NCBI RefSeq assembly: GCF_030272615.1
Contig: NC_081413.1
Coordinates: 558,333,136-558,397,135, forward strand
Length of the DNA: 64,000 nt
Reading direction: 5' to 3'
DNA from: Cryptomeria japonica
Taxonomy: Eukaryota; Streptophyta; Pinopsida; Cupressales; Cupressaceae
The translations under genes were made by a program, and so were the position numbers. The first letter of the stretch is position 1, and every line of letters begins with the position of its first letter. The notes beneath the pieces are model-generated. The model was not told where the DNA came from. It saw only the letters and a program-made list of their open reading frames with translations, and searched no databases. Below, piece by piece: positions 45,400-57,119 of the stretch.

Positions 45400-48300
45400 A
45401 TGAGTTTTACAACAATAAGCCCTACTTACAGTATTCCTGTTAGACGAAGCCTTAGAATTAAGTCTTTCCAAGGTTTAATTACTGAGGAGATGGAACCTAA
45501 TTTGAATGGCCTTTTTAATGAGGACATGGGTAATTCCTCTAATCCTCCTAATGATGAAGAAGCTCTCCATGAGGTTTCTGTAGAACAACTTGCGAAATTG
45601 GATAACCAATTTGACGATTTTCGACAATGGATGTCTCAAGAATACCCCGATAGTCAAGCTCTTCCTTTAATTGAGGGTCTAAAACATATGCTTCAAAGTG
45701 ATAAGAATGGAATTGATATTTTGCGTGGTATTGCACACATTGTGGATTCGAATGTGATGCCTATGAAGAGTTGTGCTGAAAATTTAGGTTATACACAACC
45801 TCCCACTCAAGTCAATCATTCTATTCCTTTGACAACTCCTATTGCTAGCATACCTACCTTTACATCAAACATAATGACTACTTCTATACAAGACATTCCG
45901 CCTATGATTACTAGTCATGGGGGCAATCCTTCCCCTTCAATTAACCCTCTTCCTTCATTCAATCCGACTTCTTCATTCATTCCTTCAATGAGTGTTCCTA
46001 TTACATCTCCACAAATGAACATGACGCAAGGGGGCAATTCATGCAACCATTCCATTCCTCCTTGTAGTGTTCCTCCTTTCCAATCCTCCCCTATGATTAA
46101 CTATCATAGTGTCCCACCACCTTACTCTTTACCTTCTTTCAATAACATAACACCTCCATCTCAATCTAACACATCTAATATGAATTCTTCGACTAAAGCG
46201 ACCATTAACAATCTTGCACAAACTGTCTCTTCTTTACAGCAACAAATTGCCTCTATGAATCAATCTAAGTTTAGTGTGCCCACATTTGATGTTGCGAGCC
46301 CACTTTCTCTTGACATTGTTAGAGCTATCCCTCCTAAACATGTTGAAATCCCGCATTTGGAACTTTATAATGGTAAAGGTGATCCTCTAACACATGTTAA
46401 GACTTTTCAAACAATATGTACTGATTTTGCTTATGACCAAAGGTTGCTTGCAAAACTGTTTACTAGAACATTAAGAGACAAAGCCCTACAATGGTATTTC
46501 TCGTTGCCTTCTTATTCTATTACTTCTTTCGAACAACTTGCAAATGCTTTCATTCAACAATTTCAAAACAATATAAGTCCTAAAGTTACTTTGATTGATT
46601 TAATGAATTGTAAACAAGGTGTTAAAGAAAAAGTGACTGATTTCATTGGTAGATATAAGCATTTGTATGCTCAAATTTCTTTTCCAGTTCCTGACAATGA
46701 TATTCAAAGAATCTTTATTTCTAATTTACAAAAAGATATTCAAGACAAACTTCTATTTTCTGAGTTTACTTCTTTCCAATAGTTGTGTGCAACTCTTCAC
46801 AATTATCAACTGACTATGAGTCAAATGGAACAATCACATCCTATGGCTCCGAGTGATAAGGGTGATAGTAGTCAACAACCATTTGGGAAGTTTAAACCGA
46901 ACATAGATTCCATCAAATTCAATGAAAACATCATCAACAACAATGTGAATGCAGCATCAGGTGTGCCTCCTATTTCTAAGTTTTTCAAGAAAGAAAGAAA
47001 GTATACTCCTTTGAATGAATCATTGCATAGTATTATGAATAAGTTATTGGAACAAAATGTGCTTACTCTTCCTCCTATAAGGCAAATAGATCCTGCAAAG
47101 ATTAATTCACCTTATTTTGATAACAAAACTTTTTGTCAATTTCATCGTCAACATGGGCATGATACTGAAAAATGTTTTGCTTTAAAGGGTAAAATTCAAG
47201 ATTTGATTGATAATAATACTATCTCTGTTTCTGGAGTGAATGATAAAGGCAACACGTCTGTAGCTCCTCCTAACCAAAATCTTCAGATTTTTACTGATCC
47301 ATTACCTTCTCATACCTCTAATGCGATTGAGACTAATGATTCCTCTTTCTCATCTGATGGTCTTGTGTCTATGACTCCGAATGTGATTAACTTTGTAGAG
47401 CAGCAAGAAAACCCTAAAGAACCTTCCATCACATTTGATTCTAGTGAAACTATCAGGGCACCTAATGGTCCTTTATACATAGTTGCAAAAGTCAAGAATA
47501 CACCTTGTCGTGGAGTGCTTATTGATCCTTCTTGCATGGTTAATGTTATTACTGAAGAATTTCTTTTTACTTTACAATTGAATCAAGTGATCTATGACAA
47601 AACAGATGTGATTGTGAAATTATTTGATGCATTTTCTTCTCTTGCAATTGGTTCTATTACATTACCTATTGAGGTCCATAACAAATCCCTTGATGTGAAC
47701 TTTGATATTATTCCTTCATCGGAACAATTTCGTGTGAAGCTTGGCTATCCTTGGCTATCTTCCATGAAGGCTATTGCTTCTCCTATTCACAAATGTTTGA
47801 AATTTCCCCATAATGGTGAAGTTGTTACTGTCAATCATAGTCTCTTTAAACCAGCTGAAAGAACTTCTAGTGTCCCTATTGATTATTTTTGGCCTAAACA
47901 ATTCCAATCCCTTCCTCCGCGAAGTGATCATCTTTTTAAATCTTATCAAAAATGGAAAACAGATATGATCCTATCTCTAAGTGAACCTAGAACACCCAAA
48001 CTTGATATTCCTATCGTTCTTGAGAAGGAAGTTCTTCCTTTGAAAGATAAAACTAATGTCTTTCCTCAAGAAGATTCCCAACCCATTCCTATGGATGTGA
48101 CTATGTCTATGACGAATAAATTTTCTAAAAGTAGACCTATACCTCCTCATCATGATGGACTTGGTCTTCTTCCTAAACCAAAAATTCCTCCTTTATATGG
48201 AGCAGTTCCTCCTCCTTCCTTCTATAGAGAGAAGAGACCTTCTTCTTCTCCTATTATCCAACCTAAGAGACCACAACCTAAACACCCAAGTGATAAGGAT

Positions 48301-48825
48301 GAGAACATTCCTCCTCCTCAATCTTCTCCACTTCCTACTAAGACTAGACGAAATCGTTCTGCACGTGAACGCCGACGAAAGCGTCGTCTTAGAGCTCAGA
48401 CAACTACTTCTCAAACTTTGCAATCTCCAAAAACACCTTCAACAAGCATTATTCCATTTTCTCCAAAATCTCCTAAACATAAGATACATGATGATCTTGA
48501 TCCTGTGCGAGTTAAAGATCCTATTTTTATAAATCTTGATGATGCTATAGATGAAAATGTTATTCATGATGAAAATGTTACTCCTCTTGCTTCTGATAGT
48601 GAATATGAACTTGTTGATATTGATAACCATTTATCTAACGAATTTTCTAAAGCACTTATCCTATCTCCTAGACAAGAACAACGTGGCTTGGAACATGAAC
48701 ATAGCCCTTGTTTGGATCTTGTGATAGCTCCATCTGCTGTGTTGGATGTTCCTCCTCTAGCGTGTTCCCTGCCTTCCCGAAACATTGATCAGCAAGATCG
48801 GGGGGTAGATGACGTGCTAGACTAG
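45400..48825 (+). pseudogene. C gag-protease-like polyprotein
   Basis: The frame runs from ATG 45400 to 48825, broken only by TAG at 46780-46782 (one C-to-T step from CAG). Order: N-terminus with VRRSLRIKS; Ser/Pro/Thr-rich stretch (residues about 120-290); retrotrans_gag core (PHLELYNGKGDPLTHVKTF, then DKALQWYFSLP, about 310-420); compact knuckle CQFHRQHGHDTEKC (about 575-590); protease-like segment GVLIDPSCMVNVITEEF, with Asp-Pro-Ser in place of Asp-Ser/Thr-Gly; GYPWLSSMK; an Arg-rich stretch RNRSARERRRKRRLRAQ (about 985); acidic C-terminus. It would encode the particle protein of a non-autonomous element. The changed active site suggests the protease part may have another role. Confidence 0.85.
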
Positions 48826-49508
48826 TTTCATTAGCATAGCAGATTCTTTCCTCCTCTCTTGTGTTACTTCTTCTATGTATTATTCTCATTCTTCTATTTG
48901 TTGTCCTTAGTGTTGTCTACTTGAGGATGATGCAAAGCATTGAGATCTCTTTTGGTCTCTCTCATGTTGACTCAAAAGACACATGTGTTCCCTTCTTCTA
49001 GGTGACCTTCCTTGATTGGGGAATGAAGAACAATTATGCATACATACATATGATATACATGAATTATCATACAACATACTGACCCCAAGGAAAGCAAAGT
49101 CACCTTGTGCTTTGTGTTTTGTGTCTATTATCCTTGGGTTTATCTCACACTTGGGGGCTAAATCCTTGTGATAATGTGCTCCTTCCCTTCTCATTTCTTA
49201 TGTGTATCACTACGTTAAAGCAATCACCCCCGTTGAGGCGTGTGCGATCGCTTGAAAATTTCTTGGCGAACTTAGCTTTGCCTTGAAAATTTTTGGTATT
49301 TCTCTTGCATGACTCATAGTGAGGGAACCTTACTACTGACAGTCATGGTTCTCCCTCGTGATCTTCCCTTTTACTTTGTCAATCAAAGTCGTAAGATCCT
49401 TAGTCCACTGGGGGCTTGGTGTGTCTTGCCTCCTTGACGTGGTGAAAGTCTTTCAATGTTGTTTCCTTGTACTTTATCGGAAGTATGAGCGTACGCCTAT
49501 ACTCCCGC
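48826..49508 (+). other. C 3' region
   Basis: About 680 bp without a gene. The CTCCCGCTAAAG block leading into the polypurine tract is shared with E. Confidence 0.6.
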
Positions 49509-49524
49509 TAAAGTGGGGGCTAAA
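49509..49524 (+). promoter_or_regulatory. C polypurine tract
   Basis: TAAAGTGGGGGCTAAA directly before the 3' LTR. Confidence 0.9.
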
Positions 49525-50806
49525 TGTAGTGTCCTAAAATTGTGACACTTGCAATTTTGACTGCATTTCGGTCTTCACGATGGCGACGCAACATGGAACC
49601 TGAATGGAGACCCTGAAACTTGCTCATGACACCAAAAACTGCATTTTTCCAGCACCCTGCCTGATCCCTCCTTGCACCCTGCTGTCCCGGGAGGTGGGAC
49701 CAGAGCGTCAAATGCCCTGGTCCTTCAGGACCAGGGCGCCCAGCGCCCTGGTCCCTGGCCCTATTTTGGGCCTGGTCTCCTATGGGGCTTCGGGTCTTTT
49801 TGTTTGCAAATTGGAAAATAACATTTCTTGGTCGGCCTAAGGTCGGAAAAATCAGTCTATCAACCCTAATTGGCAAGTATATAAACTACATTTTCCTCTC
49901 TCATTTGGATAGATAAAAAAAGGCATGGAAACGATACTCAAACATTCAAACATTCAAGCATTCAAGCATTCAAGCATTCCTTCAAGCAATTGATCATTCT
50001 AAGTCTCCATTCAAGGCTAATTGTTGCATTCAAGACAAGGATTCAACCATTGAAGAGGAGATCACATACTACAACATACAACATACAAAATACAACATAC
50101 AACATACAACATACAACATACAACATACAACATACAACAACATCTACACCTTCGCATGTAAGAATACAAACATTCTTACAACAAGGTACTAGTACTTGTT
50201 TTACATTACAATCATTTACATTTACAACATTTCTCATTTCTTGGTTAATTCCAAAACCAGGGTTTGACCTAAGGGCAAACCCCTAATCCCTAACCCCCTA
50301 ATCATCTTCACTTTTCTGTGTGTAGGTTGCAGGTACGCGGCTGTAATTGAAGATCTGGAATCCTTGTGCAGAGACGAACAGATCCCCCTTCGTTTCGCGG
50401 ATTTTTCGGAGGACCATGTGCACGTCGGGCGCCATCGTCCCGTCAACTTTTTCTCAAATTTGCAGGACAGTGCCATATCAACATTTTACTGCTAATTCCA
50501 GGTCTGCAGCTTCATCCTATGTCCCTATCTCAGTTTATAAGCGAATCTTTCTCACTTTCTATGCATTCCTAGCTTAATCATTCTATCCACATTCTTTACA
50601 AAAGAGGGTAGCCTTGCTGTCTTAACCCTTGAAGCTCATTTAGAATCCAATCTTGCATTGTGTGGGATTGGATCTTGTGGGTTTCAACCCCTCTTTTGAA
50701 TGTAAAGTCTCCCCTAAGTGAAAACCGTCAATCCTAGTAACCTCCCTTCTCTCTCCTTGGAGTTGGAAGAGGGGAGAGCAACTAGGGTTCGATTTTCCGC
50801 TTTACA
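49525..50806 (+). repeat. C 3' LTR
   Basis: 1282 bp, TGTAGTGTCC to CGCTTTACA, TATA-like box at 49878-49886. It is longer than the 5' LTR because of extra CATACAA units (about 50085-50140) and an extra stretch of about 33 bp in the GC-rich tract containing a perfect 10-bp inverted repeat (49715-49736). It is otherwise very similar. Confidence 0.95.
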
Positions 50807-50811
50807 ATACC

Positions 50812-52375
50812 TTCCTACAGTTGTTTGATCGATGCAATGTTGGTATAATTTAGTGCTGCAGCAACGTATTCAACTTCTGCTGTTGACTGTGAAACACATC
50901 CTTGTTTCTTGCTAAGCCAACTCCCTAGTCTTTCTCCTAAAAAGAAACCTCCTCCACTTGTGCTTTTTCTGTCATCAATGTTGCCTGCCCAATTAGCATC
51001 AGTATAAACTTTTAAGTCAAAATCATTTCCTTTCTAATATACTAAGCCATAATCCTCAGTGCCTTTCAAGTATCTAAAAATTCTTTTGATTGTTGTCATG
51101 TGTGTTTCCTTAGGATCCGCAGAGAATCTTGCAACTATACCTACTACATGTGCTATATCTCATCTGCTGTGAACAACATATTGTAGCTTTCCAATCTTGG
51201 ATCGGTAAAGTATCTTATCAACAGATGCAGATTCATCATTCTTTGATAATTTACATTTGGTAGTCATAGGAGTACTTACTAGTTTTGAATCCTCCATTCC
51301 AAATTTCTTCAAGATTTCCTTTATGTACTTGGATTGAGTAATGAAAATCTCATTTTTCATTTGCAGTATCTGTAAACCTATAAAATACTTTATCTCATTG
51401 ATTAATGACATCTCAAATTCTTTGCTCATTTCATTTCCAAAGTTCTTGCATAAAGAGTCATTTCCACATAATATAATATCATCAACAAATATGGCTGAGA
51501 TCAGTATTCCATTTTCATCATTCTTCATGTACATGTTGTTGTTCTCACTTGTCCTTATAAAATCAATCTTAATCAAATAAGAGTGCAATCTTTCATACCA
51601 TGTTGTAGGTGCTTGTTTCAAACCATATAAAGCTTTGTTCAGTTTACATACCTGATCTTTATTATTGTCTTCAACAAATCCTTCAGGTTGTTCAATAAAA
51701 ACTTATTCTTCTAATATTCCATTCAGAAATGCAGATTTGACATCCATTTGATATACCTTTAAATTTTTGAAAGCAGCATATGCCAACAATGTTCTTACTC
51801 ATTCAAGTCTAGCAACAGGTGCAAAAGTTTCACCATAATCAATTCCTTCTTCTTGAGGATAACCTTTGCAAACCTTTGCAAACTAGTCTTGCTTTGTTTC
51901 GAATGACCTCTCCTTTTTCATTCAACTTGTTTCTGAAAATCCACTTTGTACCAATTACATTTTTGTCCTTTGGTCTTGGGATTAGTGTCCATGTGTCATT
52001 CTTCTTGATTTGATCAATCTCTTCTGTCATAGCATTTATCCAATCTTCACTATTAAATGCCTCTTTCACTATATTTGGTTCAAATTTAGATATCAAACAT
52101 GTGTTCTGTCTCAGTTTGTTCCTTGTCATCACTGGATCATCCTTATCTCCTATAATCTGACTTGGTGCATGATGTCTTCTGACATACTTGGCTAATACAG
52201 GCTCGGTAGGCTCTGTATGATCTTCTTCATCACTCGGTAACTGGATATTCTCTTCATTTTCTTCAATAGTCTTCTTGGTAAGACTTCTCAGTTGAACATA
52301 GACAAATTCATCATAGTCTTCTAGTTCCTTGGAATTTCCTTCATCATTTCTTTCTACAAATTCATCAATTTTCAC
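50812..52375 (-). pseudogene. B reverse transcriptase and RNase H, N-terminal part
   Basis: Copia RT on the minus strand: [60 protein letters not shown], and catalytic AIFVDDIILCGND near 51470-51500. Then come ILKKFGMEDSKLVSTPM and RNase H (STAEVEYVAAALNY near 50850-50885), cut by C at 50811. At least five stops or shifts. The block 51160-51621 is the longest open piece. Confidence 0.85.
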
Positions 52376-52439
52376 ATTTGCACTTTCTACTATTTTGTTA
52401 GATGATTTGATCAGACATTTAAATGCTTTGCTTCTAGAA

Positions 52440-53407
52440 GAATAACCTAGAAATGTTCCTTCTTCACTCTTCTAATCAAACTTGCCATTTCTATCATCTT
52501 TGTGAACATATCATCTGCTTCGAAAGATTTTAAAATAACTTACATTAGGTTTCTTATCACACCAGATTTCATATGGTGTCTTCAAAGTACCTTTCTTCAA
52601 TTGAATTCGGTTCAAGGTATAAACTGTTGTGCTTATTGCTTCTCTCCAAAATTTTTGTGGCACCTTCTTTTCAATCATCAGTGTTCTAGCACAGTCCACA
52701 ATAGATCTATTTCTTCTCTTAGCTATTCCATTCTGCTATGGAGTTCTTGGTGCAGAGACTTGTCTTTTAATACCATGATCATTGCAAAATAAATTGAACT
52801 CATCAGATGTGAACTCTCCTCCTCTATCTGATCTAAGACATTTCAGTTGTCTTCCTGTTTCATTTTCAACTCTTGCCTTGCACCATTTAAACATTTGAAA
52901 AGCTTCTGATTTTTCTTTTAAAAACATTATTGACTTCATCCTTGAATAGTCATCCACAAATAATATGAAATATTTATCACCATAATAACTTTGAACTTTC
53001 ATAGGACCACAAAGGTCAGTGTGCACTAGATCTAAAATTCCCTTAGAAGTGTAAGACTTACTTGTAAAGCTTGATCTTGTCATCTTACCCATCTGGCATC
53101 CTCGACACATAGCATTCTTAGGTTTTTCAAGACTCGGTAGACCTCTTACCTGGTGCTTCTTACTTATTTTGATCAGATTATCAAAATTTACATGACAAAA
53201 CCTTTTATGCCATAAACAGGTGTCATCTATCTTTTCATACAAACACTTGTTACGAGTTGAGTCAAGGTGAAATGTGTTACCTTTTGTTTGTGTCCTGGTA
53301 GTAGCTAACTTTCCATTGTTGTCATGAACTTTGACAATTCCTTTCTGAAATTCTATTCGGTAACCTGTGTTGTTTAGCTGTGCTACACTCAACAAATTGT
53401 ATTTCAA
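52440..53407 (-). pseudogene. B GAG-pre-integrase and integrase
   Basis: LWHKRFCHVNFDNLIKIS and CRGCQMGKM (zinc-binding), then DLVHTDLCGPMK (Asp), KCLRSDRGGEFTSDEF (Asp) and the PRTP-stop-QNG segment followed by the catalytic-Glu region. Then VPQKFWREAISTTVYTLN and KTPYEIWCDKKP. TAG at 52736 and later stops fit C-to-T changes. A short deletion, with frame change, separates it from the protease at 53404-53407. Confidence 0.85.
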
Positions 53408-54714
53408 ACATCATTGCATCTTGCATTGTCAAGAAGTGTTATAGATCCTTTACCTTTCACCGGACATGGTGCATCATTACCAAATCTAACATAGCCTCCA
53501 TCATAATCTTCTAATATAACAAACTTGTGTTTATCTCCTATCATATGATGTGAACATCCACTATATATGATCCAAGAATCATTAGTGTTTATGTGAGATA
53601 TTAGGGATTTTTCTTCATACCTTTCTTCATTTGATCCATCTTTGATAGCCACATAAACTACTTCCTCTGTATTAGTCTCATCTGATTTATCATCATTAGA
53701 TTCCTCATCAGCTATTAAACATATCTTTCTATCTCTTCTTCTGAAGTCTCGGTGTCCTTTGTAATGATTATCTTTCTGTCTATCATCTCGGTAATCTCTC
53801 TTTTCAATAAAATCTTTGTCTAGACAGTTAGAAGCCATATGTCCTATTTTATCACAATTGAAACATTTCAAAGGTAGTTTTCCTTTATACTTACCTTTGC
53901 CTCTTGGTAACCTTTTGGCTAGTAGTGCTTCAAACTCTTCTTGCTTTTTGATTTCCTCATACAGTTTGTGTACTTCTTCCATGTTCTTACGAAATCTTTC
54001 ACTTGCTCCACTGTGATCTCCTTCAGAGTACTTATACTTTCTTTCATTGTAATCATTAGATTCATCAAGATGAAAAGAACTAAATGCAGATTCAACTTTA
54101 TTTACCGAAGATCCACTGTTATCAAAATAACTTAACTCAAATGCATGTAGCTTACCAATAGTAGCATCTAAAGAAATTGGCATATTAGGTACAGACCTCA
54201 ATTCATTGAGTGCAGAGTCTCGGATTGCATAAGCTGGTAGAAGGGTTCTCAACAACTTACTTGTTATATCCTTTTCTTCAATAGTTCCACCGGCTCCTTT
54301 GATTTGATTGACAATCTCCTTGAGTCTTGTATTGTACTGAGTTATGTTCTCACCTTCATTCATCCTTATAGATTCAAGTTGTCCTCTTAGACTATCTACT
54401 TTTGCTCTTTGCACATGTTCATCTCCTCCATATACTGATATGAGCTTATCCCACATTGCCTTTGCATCATTATAGCCTTCTAGATCATTAAACTTTGAGT
54501 CGGTCAATGCAGATGTTATTTCAATCATTGCTTGAATATGTTCTTGCTTTGTCTTTATCTCTTCCATAGTCAATGGATAGGTGCTAGGTGTAACAAAATC
54601 ATTCTCCAGATAGTATACAACATATTCTCCAACTCCTGATAGATGCAACTTTATCCTTTTCTGCCATGTAGAGAAACTTGACTTGTTCAGCTTCGGTGCA
54701 TCCCTCTTATACAT
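53404..54714 (-). CDS. B gag and mutated protease (open block, 436 codons)
   Basis: The start at ATG 54714 (MYKRDAPKLNKSSFSTW) is the first Met after the primer site. UBN2-type copia Gag covers residues about 1-220. Zinc knuckle CFNCDKIGHMASNC is at about 290. The protease segment SWIIYSGCSHHMIGDKHKF is at about 385. There the catalytic Asp of the Asp-Ser-Gly triad is Tyr (GAT to TAT), so this protease cannot act although the frame is open. The frame ends where a small deletion shifts it. It would encode the capsid protein. Confidence 0.85.
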   Translation of the reverse strand: MYKRDAPKLNKSSFSTWQKRIKLHLSGVGEYVVYYLENDFVTPSTYPLTMEEIKTKQEHIQAMIEITSALTDSKFNDLEGYNDAKAMWDKLISVYGGDEHVQRAKVDSLRGQLESIRMNEGENITQYNTRLKEIVNQIKGAGGTIEEKDITSKLLRTLLPAYAIRDSALNELRSVPNMPISLDATIGKLHAFELSYFDNSGSSVNKVESAFSSFHLDESNDYNERKYKYSEGDHSGASERFRKNMEEVHKLYEEIKKQEEFEALLAKRLPRGKGKYKGKLPLKCFNCDKIGHMASNCLDKDFIEKRDYRDDRQKDNHYKGHRDFRRRDRKICLIADEESNDDKSDETNTEEVVYVAIKDGSNEERYEEKSLISHINTNDSWIIYSGCSHHMIGDKHKFVILEDYDGGYVRFGNDAPCPVKGKGSITLLDNARCNDV

Positions 54715-54764
54715 CTTTGGATCTTTAACTCAAGTGCCTTTAACCTTTTCTTCCAGAGTCCAAA

Positions 54765-54776
54765 GTTCTGATACCG
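54765..54776 (-). promoter_or_regulatory. B primer-binding site
   Basis: The minus strand reads CGGTATCAGAAC, matching the tRNA-iMet site at 10 of 12 positions, two bases inside the LTR. Confidence 0.8.
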
Positions 54777-54778
54777 AT

Positions 54779-56307
54779 TGATAGTTCTGACACTTAATAT
54801 AAGTATAGATCCAATAGCCAACAAGATGAGAGGAGGGGGGGGGTGAATCATACAAACTTAATCATCCATAAAAACATCAAATTCAACCTCGGTAACATAT
54901 ATATCTGTAATATAACCAAAACTGTCAAACATGCAAACTTAAAAGCATATAAACATCATAAACCTCATAACACCAGATTTAACATGGAAACCCAAATAGG
55001 GAAAAACCACAGTGGGATTTCAGACCCACTAAGAAATATACTCTTCTAGAGTATGCTCGGTTAAAAGCAAATCCTGATAAAGATTACAAACACATTGCTA
55101 GATGTGGCCAGGTTAAGGGATTTCCCTCAGATCTGTTAGGATCTTCACCTTGTTAGAAGTGACCTTGTTAAAGGATTTCAAACACTCAATCAGAATGTCA
55201 CCTTGCTAGAGGGTTTTACAAATAAGACTATTAAGTCCACTCAGTTAAGATATTTTCTGTCACTTTCACAAAATAATAGTAATAAAAATCTATCTACAAC
55301 TTCGCATCTAAAATGCTAAAGCAGATTCCTATTTGTTCAATACAATCTAGACATAGAACTAATCTTGTCTATCTGTTGGGCTTCTATACTCTATTATTTA
55401 AACAGGTCTTCAAGCTTTTGTGCTTGGTAATCACTATGTAGCATCCCTGTGCACACACTTGCCCGCATATATTGTTTATCAATAGTTTTCCTATTCATAA
55501 ACAATTAGGTAACCGCTTAATCTCCTTGATCACATTTCCCATGATCAATCATAGCCATCAGATCTTCAATCTTGTCCAGGTTCAATGCATCTTTCGATCT
55601 GAAAATGTTTTACCCTGCCTTGGAACTTGCATATATTTCTTGGAACTTGTGCTAGGGTATTGCGGTTCAATCTATGCTGTAGATCTTCATGCCGACTTTC
55701 CATTGCCTTAGATTCATTAACAAACTTCATCCATGACTCACCAATCATTTAATTAGTTTTAGCTCATCAGCTTCCTTCATTAAATAACACATGCAAACAT
55801 TTAATGCATTTTGTTATAGCTCGGTTACAACTTGGTTATAACTTGGTGAATACTAAACTTCACTCGATAGATATTCCACCTTCATTAATCGATAGCGATA
55901 ACCTTAGGGTTTACCGACTAGGTTCTTTGCTTGGTAACATAGTATAGTATTATCCTTACAATTTACAACATATGTATGATGTTAAAACAATCTAAACATC
56001 ATGATCTCATCATTGTCTGACTCGGTAATAGTTACACATTGAATACCTTATTCATCCCCTTATTCATCATATTCTTTCCTGTGTCTTTTACCGACATCTT
56101 TATATTCTTTTAAATCATACTTCTCAAGATATGGCAACATCATACTGAATTAGAAAATCAATTTCTTGACATGAATGACAAAATAATAATATCAAGATAG
56201 TAAACATCTTTAATCAGTTATATCTATAATCATCAACAACCTTCTCAATATCCTTATTGAAATGCCAACAATCTTTCATTGTCTGTTATAATGCTATATT
56301 GCCAACT
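54779..56307 (-). repeat. B 5' LTR
   Basis: 1529 bp, plus strand TGATAGTTCTG to TTGCCAACT. The last base differs from the 3' copy. A G run at 54833-54843 is shorter than in the 3' LTR. Confidence 0.9.
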
Positions 56308-56312
56308 GAACA

Positions 56313-57119
56313 AACACCACTCGACAAGGGAAAAGTGGATCCTTAGAAAGGAGAGAGAGAAATAAGTCATTTCCCCTCAAGTGTAAGGAAAATGAGAAGA
56401 GTTACACAACTTCTAAAGATAGATTGAACATAAGAAAATGCACAATATATTCATATGGATAAATATTCCATGTAAGAAAAGACATTAGTATATGTAAAAT
56501 GCAACTCTAAAGAAATGATAATCTTCAAAGAGGAAGAGAGAGAAATAAATATCAAAAACTCCCTTAAGGAGGGATTAGTCATGCAATAAAGGATATCAAC
56601 ACATGAAAAATGCAACCCCTAAAGGGAATAGTGATACTTTAAAAAGAGAGATAAGGAAAAAGGCATCCTTGCCCCCAAGCAAGAGGACAAGGAAGAGAAG
56701 CTCACACATTTCCAAAGGAGAGATTATGCATAAGAGATGGGTCATTTCAAACAAAGAATAAGTCCTAATTAAGGAACACCCATGCATTCACATGAAGGAT
56801 AATTATATGCAAGAAAGTACATTAAGTTATGAAGAATGCAATGCATAAAGGGAATGGTGAAACTTAAAAGATGAGAGAGAGGATAGAGGAGAATCATGTT
56901 GCTACCCTATGACATTTGAATTTGACAAAGCACCACCTCTAATGACAAAGATCCCCCAATCAAGTTAACTACTTGTTTCATAGGGCGAGAAGCAACATGG
57001 GGGTGAGAGAAGTGCTAAGGCACTACCTTTTTACCAAGAAAGAGAGCAAGATTTGTTGAAAACCATATGCGCGCATGATTGTATTATTCTTGAACAAATT
57101 TCTTAAATGATTTACACTT
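56313..57119 (-). other. E internal region after B, with about 145-bp degenerate repeats
   Basis: Purine-rich on the plus strand. A unit of about 145-200 bp (AAAATGCAAC, then TAAAGGGAATxGTGA, then AGAGAGAGA words) recurs about three times between 56420 and 56890. No gene. Confidence 0.6.

Larger units (their letters stand above)
43010..50806 (+). mobile_element. Element C: gypsy element with gag and protease-like region only
   Basis: Both LTRs, target duplication ATACC (43005-43009 and 50807-50811), primer site as in A, and a single long gag-to-protease frame. No RT, RNase H or integrase is present. It therefore depended on enzymes from elsewhere. It is the least damaged coding unit in the window, with a single in-frame stop in 1141 codons. 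Confidence 0.9.
40738..56307 (-). mobile_element. Element B: complete Ty1/copia retrotransposon, interrupted by C
   Basis: On the minus strand: 5' LTR 56307-54779, primer site, gag-protease-integrase-RT-RNase H, polypurine tract, 3' LTR 42298-40738. Target duplication GAACA (40733-40737 and 56308-56312). This assumes that the last LTR base at 56307 mutated from A to T. The LTRs differ by roughly 3-5% by eye, more in the inner part, plus a 24-bp duplication near 41880-41930 in the 3' copy. Gypsy C (43010-50806) interrupts RNase H. B in turn lies inside E. Confidence 0.9.

Noticed and set aside
45400-48825. Programmed readthrough of the single TAG in C
   Set aside because: The stop lies inside the gag region and is one C-to-T change from CAG, like the other stops here. 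No readthrough context is evident, and decay explains it better.
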